This document shows positions 1-5,592 of a stretch of DNA of 6,633 nt, one piece after another. The stretch comes from Caldifarciminota bacterium. GTDB taxonomy: Bacteria > Hydrothermota > UBA3072 > WFRC01. The stretch is from assembly GCA_015486685.1 (NCBI GenBank), contig WFRC01000189.1, forward strand, positions 1-6,633, given 5' to 3'. The notes under the pieces are model-generated. The model was not told where the DNA came from. It did no database searches and saw only the letters and a program-made list of their open reading frames with translations. Within the stretch, counting starts at the first letter, position 1, and every line of letters begins with the position of its first letter. Both the position numbers and the translations under genes were made by a program.

Positions 1-803
1 GCTCGTGTATGTATATCAATTGAAACATCAGGGACAGGGATTTTCCTTTTTATATAGAGTATAGAATCAAGTTTATCTGCGGCTTTTTCTACGGCAGAAG
101 CCGTTTTTAATCCTGCGTAGAATAGAGAATGTAGGTCAATTGTTTTTCCTACATCATCAAATGAAGGATAGTAGACTGCACCATCGCTTTGCGTTTCATC
201 CCAATTCCTGATGGAGAATAGTTTTTCCTGTGCTGAGACGGGGACATTCTTTGTGGCAAGATTTCGCCATCTTAAGGCATCCAGAAGGTTTAAGATAAGT
301 TCGGCAATGGGTTTTTGTAAAATTAGAGGAACCTTTTTTGTTTCCTGATAAAGAGGATTCAAAGTATCATATTTTCCACCAAAACTTTGGAAATTTTCCT
401 GTCTGGATGTACTCTGAATAAATTTATTTAAGGCATAAAATAGGGGAGAGGTCTTTTCTGTAATAGGTGATAGATTTGCACTATAATTTCTAAATCCTGT
501 GAGCATTTTATCAACACCATTGAAATATAAGACTTCATATATTGAGTTTGAATGTTTATTACAATAAGCAGTATCAAGATAATCTTCCACCACATTTCCC
601 ATTGTCCTCCCAAATACATATATCTGTAAAGGGTTAGAGAACAGGTCATCAAAGAATGGAAGTTTATATGGGATTAACTTATTATTTGGGTATCTTGACC
701 AGTATCCCTTCGGTGTATATCCCAATGCTGTTGTGTCCTGTCCCACAAATTTCAGGGCATCATTTACAAGATTTACATTCATCAGCAATAACATTAAAAA
801 CAT
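1..803 (-). CDS. Unknown, probably exported protein, 5' part (partial)
   Basis: An uninterrupted frame runs from ATG 803 to the left edge without a stop: 267 codons plus two bases. A good Shine-Dalgarno precedes it and the codon use resembles the neighbouring genes, so it is a real gene although it has no stop inside the window. The first 13 residues (MFLMLLLMNVNLV) are strongly hydrophobic and followed by NDA, which looks like a short signal peptide. However, it lacks the usual Lys/Arg at its N-terminus, so export is only likely. The mature part is rich in Asn, Tyr and Phe and has no transmembrane run; one stretch reads GYTPKGYWSRYPNNKLIPYK (residues 28-47). I recognise no catalytic motif or domain. 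Alternative starts are ATG at 806 (too close to the ribosome binding site) and ATG at 794 or 782 (would trim the hydrophobic segment). The first base of its start overlaps the glycosylase stop (TGATG). Confidence 0.85.
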   Translation of the reverse strand, partial: MFLMLLLMNVNLVNDALKFVGQDTTALGYTPKGYWSRYPNNKLIPYKLPFFDDLFSNPLQIYVFGRTMGNVVEDYLDTAYCNKHSNSIYEVLYFNGVDKMLTGFRNYSANLSPITEKTSPLFYALNKFIQSTSRQENFQSFGGKYDTLNPLYQETKKVPLILQKPIAELILNLLDALRWRNLATKNVPVSAQEKLFSIRNWDETQSDGAVYYPSFDDVGKTIDLHSLFYAGLKTASAVEKAADKLDSILYIKRKIPVPDVSIDIHTR

Positions 804-1555
804 CATTCCTCCTTTAATTTTTCATCTATGGTGCCATCGGGAAGCATCCAATCAGGATGGTATTCACCGTTTTCCTCTTTTTGATACCTGATACAACTTT
901 CCCAATCTCCTTTACAATATAGTTCTACCCATTTCCTGCCTATTTTCCCCCTTTCATAATACCATTTCATCGGGCAGACAGAATACCATTTACATTCCTG
1001 AAGAAATATTTTTAATTTCTTGTAATTGCTTAAAATCTTCTCTTTTTCATCTGGATTATAAAGCACTGACGAGGGATGCTGTAGTGGATAGACCTTTTTA
1101 TTGTTCGTCCATAGAAGTTTCCCATAATTTTTCGGAATATCTTCATTATTTATGTTTATACCATATTTGGTAAGTATATATCTTGTTGCATAGAATCCCA
1201 GAGGCACCAAAAATTCAGGTCTAACAACTTCAATCTCCCTGTCTAAATAATTACTGCATATTGTAATCTCATCTGTTTTTGGCTTCCGATATTTTGGGAG
1301 CATACATTTAATCAGATTTGTCATATAGATTTGGTTTCTATCAATGCCTGAAAGTTCCAGAAATTCATTTAATACCTCTCCTGTAGGACCGATGAACATT
1401 TTACCTGCTTTATCTTCTTTTTCTCCTGGTGCCTGGGCAATCAACATAATTTTTGCATTCAAGTTGCCTTCACCCGTAACTGCATTTGTCCTTGTGAGAT
1501 ATAACCTACATTTTTTACAGTTTTTTATCTCCCTATTTAACGCGTGAATTTCCAT
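803..1555 (-). CDS. Family-4 (Fe-S) uracil-DNA glycosylase with extra cysteine-bearing C-terminal domain
   Basis: Removes uracil from DNA to start base-excision repair. From the chosen ATG the protein is 250 residues. Cysteines C13, C16, C84 and C100 reproduce the four [4Fe-4S] ligand positions of family 4 (CxxC near the N-terminus, then two Cys 16 apart). Motif A is AQAPGEKED (40-48), followed by KMFIGPTGE (52-60) and MTNLIKC. Motif B is HPSSVLYNP (160-168), with the catalytic-loop His160. Usual family-4 proteins end near residue 185-200. Here residues about 187-250 form an added tail with C188, C194, C214, C221 and a conserved-looking YHPDWMLPDG end. An upstream in-frame ATG at 1618 would add 21 residues read inside folC. 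I prefer 1555 because GGGG precedes it by five bases and it places CxxC at the usual distance. It overlaps folC by 23 bases and touches the next gene in a TGATG junction. Position 41 is Gln where Glu is usual. Confidence 0.93.
   Translation of the reverse strand: MEIHALNREIKNCKKCRLYLTRTNAVTGEGNLNAKIMLIAQAPGEKEDKAGKMFIGPTGEVLNEFLELSGIDRNQIYMTNLIKCMLPKYRKPKTDEITICSNYLDREIEVVRPEFLVPLGFYATRYILTKYGININNEDIPKNYGKLLWTNNKKVYPLQHPSSVLYNPDEKEKILSNYKKLKIFLQECKWYSVCPMKWYYERGKIGRKWVELYCKGDWESCIRYQKEENGEYHPDWMLPDGTIDEKLKEE
808..813 (-). promoter_or_regulatory. Shine-Dalgarno AGGAGG for the left-edge gene
   Basis: AGGAGG falls within the last codons of the glycosylase gene. It is four bases upstream of ATG 803-801 but only one base from ATG 806-804, so it favours the 803 start. 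This is the usual arrangement for coupled translation. Confidence 0.75.
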
Positions 1556-2834
1556 TGTTTCCCCAATTATTTGCATTTTTAAGAATTTCACCTGCAAGAT
1601 AGAGTGAGCCAGCCGCAAGGATAATATCGTCTTTTCTGCTTATTTTGAAAGTATAAGAAAGTGCATCTATAGGATTTTTCTTTATAATGGAGGGAATCTT
1701 TAACTGGTGTGCAATATCCTGAATTTCCTCTTCGGGTTTTGCCCTGGGTATATTTATATGTGTAATAATAATTTTTTTGATTACGGGCCTCAATGCTTTG
1801 AGTATGCCTACCACATCCTTCCGCTTCATACTTGCATAAATAAGTAAGACCTTGCTGCCAAAAATTTTTTCCACTGCATCCGCCAAATATTTTGCAGATT
1901 CTACATTATGGGCACCATCAATCACCAGGTATGGGGTTTTTCTCAATATCTGAAACCTGCCAGGTATGGTTATATTTTTCAAGGTATCTTTTGTTATTGT
2001 TTTGTTTATTGAAAATTTTGTGTGTTCCAGCGCAAAGATGGACAATGCAGTGTTTTCTGCTTGATGTATGCCTAAAAGGGATGTGTGGTAAACTTGATTT
2101 TTATATAGGAATTTTGTCCCCTGGAGTGAAGTCGTCAGTGGTTCAAAAGGGGCATCTTTACCTAAAATGGATAATTTTGCCTCTTTCTCGCGCGCAATTT
2201 TTTGAATTACCTTCTCTGCCTCAATATCCTGCACAGTTGATACAACACTACCACCCTTTTTAATAATACCTGCTTTTTCTCTTGCAATCTTTCTTAATGT
2301 ATTACCCAGAATATGTGTGTGGTCAAAACTGATACTTGTAATTACAGCAACATCAGGTGTTTCTATTACATTTGTCGCATCCAGCCTGCCTCCAAGTCCT
2401 ACCTCGTAGACTGCAATATCTGCATTTTTTTCCTTAAAGTATATAAATGAGGCAGATGTGATTGTTTCAAATAGAGAGCGGAAGCCTTTATTGTTTTTAA
2501 TCTCTGGTTTAATTTTGGTAATAATCCTTGCAAATGCTTCCTCTGGAATGGGCAGACCGTTTAACTGAATCCTTTCTCGGATATTTAATAGATGTGGGGA
2601 GAGAAAAAGCCCTGTTTTATATCCTGCATTTCTTAAAATCTCTGATATAATAGATGCTGTTGAACCTTTGCCCTTTGTCCCTGCAATATGTATAGTTTTC
2701 AACCCCTTTTCAGGATTGCCCATCCTTTTTAGAAATTTTCTGAAATCATCAAGTGTCTCAGGATATTTTACCTTCTCAACCCTTTCTCTATCAAGAAGTG
2801 AGTTTAAGAACAGGATTGTTTCATTGTAGTCCAT
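1533..2834 (-). CDS. folC: Folylpolyglutamate synthase / dihydrofolate synthase (FolC)
   Basis: FolC is a cytoplasmic Mur-ligase-like enzyme that uses ATP to add glutamate to dihydropteroate and/or to tetrahydrofolates, retaining folates in the cell. The 433-residue protein is full length. Visible motifs: P-loop GTKGKGS (52-58) after IHIA, LFLSPHLLNIRERI (77-89), YEVGLGGRLDATNV (143-156), SFDHTHILGNT (169-179), the REKAGIIKKG segment with the lysine (K187) that is carbamylated in this family, IPGRFQ (290-295), VIDGAHN (304-310), and the C-terminal AAGSLYLAGE (407-416). Whether it is bifunctional or only a polyglutamylase cannot be told from sequence. The start ATG lies inside the end of the preceding gene (14-base overlap) with only a weak A-rich upstream region. 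The 3' end overlaps the glycosylase gene by 23 bases. Its folate product serves PanB chemistry four genes' worth of sequence upstream in the same block. Confidence 0.97.
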   Translation of the reverse strand: MDYNETILFLNSLLDRERVEKVKYPETLDDFRKFLKRMGNPEKGLKTIHIAGTKGKGSTASIISEILRNAGYKTGLFLSPHLLNIRERIQLNGLPIPEEAFARIITKIKPEIKNNKGFRSLFETITSASFIYFKEKNADIAVYEVGLGGRLDATNVIETPDVAVITSISFDHTHILGNTLRKIAREKAGIIKKGGSVVSTVQDIEAEKVIQKIAREKEAKLSILGKDAPFEPLTTSLQGTKFLYKNQVYHTSLLGIHQAENTALSIFALEHTKFSINKTITKDTLKNITIPGRFQILRKTPYLVIDGAHNVESAKYLADAVEKIFGSKVLLIYASMKRKDVVGILKALRPVIKKIIITHINIPRAKPEEEIQDIAHQLKIPSIIKKNPIDALSYTFKISRKDDIILAAGSLYLAGEILKNANNWGNNGNSRVK

Positions 2835-3375
2835 AAATCTTTTCTTCTTTGATGATATCTAATATGGATTTTTCCATATCTTCTGTAATAGTGAGGGATT
2901 TTGTTTCCTTTCCTTGCATTGGGGGTATCTCGTCTATTCCCTGAACAGTATGCTTATCTTCTATAAGTATGGAAAGGGGTATTTTTATACCTACTTTTTG
3001 CCATATCTGTGATTGAAGTATTTTATTTAAGATATCAACACCCTTCGGGATAATAATGCTGGGCCAACCCAAAGTTTTTGATAATATTTTTCCGTATGTT
3101 TTACTCATAACAAGGATATCAGGATGTAATTCCGATTTTAAGGATGTATACATTGTATTAATAGGGTTAGATGTTGAATTGAGTATTAATAGTTTATAAT
3201 CCAGTGATATATTGGTGAAAAAGGATTTTTTATCCGGTTTCTTGCAGGATACAACAGTGATATTATCTGTTAAAATCTCTTTATTACGAAGGGCGGTTAT
3301 TATAAATCTATCTGCGTCAGATAAAAAGAATTCTCCTTTGTCTCTTTGCGGTTGTATCCAGACAAAAATTTTCAT
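2821..3375 (-). CDS. Small electron-transfer-flavoprotein beta-like protein (degenerate, tentative)
   Basis: A 184-residue soluble protein with no signal peptide or membrane segment. The N-terminus (MKIFVWIQPQRDK, then LSDADRFIITALRNKE and ITVVSC) resembles the opening of ETF beta subunits and related adenine-nucleotide-binding alpha/beta proteins, where a first strand MKI-V-IK leads to NPFDEYALEEALRLKE and then a VVS strand. Residues 84-110 (HPDILVMSKTYGK, then LSKTLGWPSIII) resemble the ETF-beta region around D-L-x-G and AELLGLP. The stretch from IPLSILIEDK to PPMQGKETKSL weakly recalls the P-A-V-V and P-xx-GIMKAKKK ends. It is shorter than true ETF beta (about 250), and the AMP-binding loop normally found after the D-L-x-G strand is not recognisable. 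No alpha subunit is visible. The ATG abuts the panB stop with no clear Shine-Dalgarno, and the gene overlaps folC by 14 bases, which implies coupling. Homology is inferred from pattern only; the function is unknown. Confidence 0.8.
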   Translation of the reverse strand: MKIFVWIQPQRDKGEFFLSDADRFIITALRNKEILTDNITVVSCKKPDKKSFFTNISLDYKLLILNSTSNPINTMYTSLKSELHPDILVMSKTYGKILSKTLGWPSIIIPKGVDILNKILQSQIWQKVGIKIPLSILIEDKHTVQGIDEIPPMQGKETKSLTITEDMEKSILDIIKEEKIYGLQ

Positions 3376-4158
3376 CTATTGGGGGAATTTTCCCTCTTTT
3401 ACCTCTTTTATATAGGATGTTATTGCATCTTTTGCAATTTTCCCTATATCCGCATATCTTTTTACAAATTTGGGTTGAAATTTTTCATATAGTCCTAAAA
3501 TATCATAGGATACAAGTATCTGTCCATCACAATATGGTCCTGCACCAATACCGTAAACAGGTATAGCAAGGTCTCCGGACAATTGTTTTGCAATATTAGA
3601 TGGCACAGATTCAAGGATTAAAGAAAAAATACCTGCTTCTTGAAGGAGATATGCATCCTCTATAATCTTTTTCTTTTCCTTCTCTGTTTTGCCCACAACC
3701 CTATATTTACCAAATTTTTTTACTGATTGGGGTGTGAGTCCAAGATGTCCCATAACAGGAATACCTGCATCAATAATCCTTTTTATAGTACCGATAAATT
3801 CTCTACCCCCTTCAATCTTTACCCCATCTGCGCCTGCCTTCATAAATGCACCTGCATTTTTTATTGCTTCATCGGTGTTTATCTGAAATGAAAGAAATGG
3901 CATATCTGCAATTACCATTGACCTTTTTACACCCCTTGCTACTGCTTTTAAATGTATAAGCATTTCATCCATACTCACAGGTATTGTTGTTTCATATCCT
4001 AACACCACCATACCCAGGGAATCACCTACAAGTATTACATCCATTCCTGCTTCGTCTTCAATCCTTGCGAATGGATAATCATAAGCAGTAAGAAGGGCTA
4101 CCTTTTCACCCTTCCTTTTCATTCTTAAAAGGTCAATAACAGTTAATTTATTCTCCAA
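3376..4158 (-). CDS. panB: 3-methyl-2-oxobutanoate hydroxymethyltransferase
   Basis: PanB (EC 2.1.2.11) transfers a hydroxymethyl group from 5,10-methylene-tetrahydrofolate to 2-oxoisovalerate, giving ketopantoate, the first committed step to pantothenate and CoA. The protein is 260 residues, full length for the family (E. coli about 264), and is a cytoplasmic TIM-barrel. Key residues are present: the metal ligands in VGDSLGMV (D46, S47) and ADMPF (D85), substrate contacts in GADGVKIEGG (K114, E116), GHLGLTPQS (H138), ILESVP (E183, general base position) and the GIGAGPYCDGQ signature (203-213). The start is TTG at 4158-4156. The family N-terminus (VIDLLRMKRKGEKV) requires a start here, the next Met (residue 13) is too late, and a GGAAG lies two bases upstream. 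It overlaps the LysM gene by 11 bases, and its TAG stop directly abuts the next ATG. No panC or panD is visible in the window. Confidence 0.97.
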   Translation of the reverse strand: MENKLTVIDLLRMKRKGEKVALLTAYDYPFARIEDEAGMDVILVGDSLGMVVLGYETTIPVSMDEMLIHLKAVARGVKRSMVIADMPFLSFQINTDEAIKNAGAFMKAGADGVKIEGGREFIGTIKRIIDAGIPVMGHLGLTPQSVKKFGKYRVVGKTEKEKKKIIEDAYLLQEAGIFSLILESVPSNIAKQLSGDLAIPVYGIGAGPYCDGQILVSYDILGLYEKFQPKFVKRYADIGKIAKDAITSYIKEVKEGKFPQ

Positions 4159-5308
4159 TTCTTCCGACCAACCTGAATTTGGTTCCCAGTTTAATATCTG
4201 TATGTCCCATTATAGAGAGTATATAACCTGTTGCAGTATTATCTCCCTTTAAGTTAATAATTTGCACTTTACCCACAGGAATAATAGGGAGTTTATCTGT
4301 TCCACTGTCAAGTCCTAATGTTTTCTCTTTATACAGAAGCAAAACATCTCCCGGTTGAAGAGAGTTTTCCGAATCGGGTTGAACATATACGATATTAAAT
4401 GGTTTAATAACATTTGAATTTCCCTTAAAATATACAAGTGTGCCCGTAACATTTGAAATGAAAGGTTTAGGATTTCCCGAAGGGAGGGTAGGTATTTTCC
4501 TCTCCATAAATAGGTCCCCGGGTTTAATAGTATCAAACGACCTCAAAATTCTTGCAACGCCTGTATGTTTTTTTGTTTTCAATATTTTTATATCCCCAAG
4601 AATTTTAACTATTCTGCCAAGATACTCATCTGTAATGGGATTATAAACACCTTTACCCATCCTGTATACTGTATATATATCACCTTCTTTAATGCCATCT
4701 TCAGTACCTTTATTGATAGCTACCTTATCATTCATTGTAAATTGCGTTCTCTCAATTTCTCCTGCTCCCTGGACAATCTTTCCTGTATTGAACCCCTGTT
4801 CTTTTGTGATATATCCCGCTGAATACGCCAATGATTTGGCAAGAGAGAATATTTGAGGAGCGATGAGTGTGATTTTTCTTACAGTTTTCTTTTTTGCGCC
4901 TGTTGGAGCCTTTAATACAGAGACAACCTTTATCTCTTTTTGTTCCTCAGGTATCTCTTCAGTGGTAGGTGCAACTTTTTCCTGAGGGGTGGTGGATATA
5001 ATCGGTTTTGCTACTGTTTTAGTGGTTTCTACCTTTGCAGAGCCAGCCTCAGTAGTTTCGGGAATTACAGCCCTTGTTTCTTCTCCCTGATATGGTGGGA
5101 TTGTGAATATCTGGTCAGGATAAATCCAGTGTGGGTCCTGAATTATATTCTTATTTGCTTCATAAACAAGGGGCCAGAGAAAGGGGTCTCCATAATAATG
5201 CCCTGCAATATCCCATAGGGTATCGTTCTTTTTTACGGTGTGGGTTAAGCCTGTCAATAGAATGAAACTAAAGATGGATAACAAAAAAATACTGGACCTT
5301 CTTTTCAT
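4148..5308 (-). CDS. Exported LysM-domain protein with duplicated C-terminal beta module
   Basis: A 386-residue protein probably held in or exported to the cell envelope, where the LysM domain would bind peptidoglycan. Residues 1-22 form a signal sequence or N-terminal anchor (KRR followed by a hydrophobic run). There is no lipobox cysteine. A single LysM follows almost at once (about 23-72: HTVKKNDTLWDIA, then YGDPFLWPLVYEANK and the closing IYPDQIFTIPP). Residues 73-140 are a Thr/Pro/Glu/Lys-rich, probably disordered linker. The C-terminal half (about 190-386) has two similar segments, about 196-270 and 306-382. Each runs from a GD-x3-VY/LLYKE strand through a GRIVKI/GKVQII strand to a closing DTIKPGDLF or TDIKLGTKF. 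This suggests an internal duplication of a small beta domain of unknown function. LysM-plus-beta-domain proteins of this shape occur in Gram-negative bacteria. The gene overlaps DUF1844 by 4 bases and panB by 11. LysM assignment is firm; role is inferred. Confidence 0.88.
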   Translation of the reverse strand: MKRRSSIFLLSIFSFILLTGLTHTVKKNDTLWDIAGHYYGDPFLWPLVYEANKNIIQDPHWIYPDQIFTIPPYQGEETRAVIPETTEAGSAKVETTKTVAKPIISTTPQEKVAPTTEEIPEEQKEIKVVSVLKAPTGAKKKTVRKITLIAPQIFSLAKSLAYSAGYITKEQGFNTGKIVQGAGEIERTQFTMNDKVAINKGTEDGIKEGDIYTVYRMGKGVYNPITDEYLGRIVKILGDIKILKTKKHTGVARILRSFDTIKPGDLFMERKIPTLPSGNPKPFISNVTGTLVYFKGNSNVIKPFNIVYVQPDSENSLQPGDVLLLYKEKTLGLDSGTDKLPIIPVGKVQIINLKGDNTATGYILSIMGHTDIKLGTKFRLVGRIGE

Positions 5309-5562
5309 TTTACCTCCTTGTCCTTGATTTGAACGAAATTTCTTTTCAATTCACCAATAATATTTTTCAGATATGCTTTTTCCTCTCTGGTTAAATTACC
5401 TTTTGTTTTTTCTTTAAGCATTGAAAGAGTGTCAATTGCATATTGGGCGAGTTCAAGGTCTATCTTCTGCTTGTTCTCTATCGGGTCTTTAACTATTCCC
5501 AGAGCAATAAGGGCTCCTGTTGCCAGTCTCGCAATTAATGCACTAAATGTTACCTCTTCCAT
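5305..5562 (-). CDS. DUF1844 family small protein
   Basis: An 85-residue soluble protein resembling DUF1844 (PF08899), a bacterial family without an established function. Recognisable family features are the N-terminal LATGALIALGIVKDP segment (residues 13-27), the helix LELAQYAIDTLSMLKEKTKGNLT (written here as one family landmark, residues 36-58), and the terminal helix with YLKNIIGELKRNFV (64-77). The ATG lies 30 bases after the rarA stop. A GAGG sits 12 bases upstream, which is a long spacing, and no other in-frame start fits the family N-terminus. Its 3' end contains the strong Shine-Dalgarno of the next gene and overlaps that gene by four bases (ATGA), so expression is probably coupled. 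DUF1844 proteins often end near this point, so the gene looks intact. Function unknown. Confidence 0.88.
   Translation of the reverse strand: MEEVTFSALIARLATGALIALGIVKDPIENKQKIDLELAQYAIDTLSMLKEKTKGNLTREEKAYLKNIIGELKRNFVQIKDKEVK
5312..5318 (-). promoter_or_regulatory. Strong Shine-Dalgarno AGGAGGT for the LysM gene
   Basis: AGGAGGT lies three bases upstream of ATG 5308-5306, inside the last codons of the DUF1844 gene. It is one of the two best ribosome binding sites in the window (the other is at 808-813). It fixes the start of the LysM protein at the codon preceding its signal sequence. Confidence 0.85.
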
Positions 5563-5592
5563 AACACTATATTACCTCTATATACAAAAATT

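Noticed and set aside
91..108. Small inverted repeat ACGGC-AGAA-GCCGT followed by T residues on the plus strand, resembling an intrinsic terminator.
   Set aside because: The stem is only 5 base pairs, it lies inside the coding frame of the left-edge gene, and it points against the direction of all genes here.
428..652. A 74-codon minus-strand open frame.
   Set aside because: It is in another frame within the left-edge gene, whose frame is continuous from base 803 to base 1 and has a strong ribosome binding site.
1556..1618. Extending the glycosylase N-terminus to ATG 1618.
   Set aside because: The added 21 residues are read within folC, do not resemble the family N-terminus, and lie upstream of the better placed GGGG-ATG at 1555.
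1892..2263. A 123-codon plus-strand open frame.
   Set aside because: It lies wholly inside folC on the opposite strand, its product has no recognisable domain, and it has no supporting ribosome binding site context. It is a shadow of folC.
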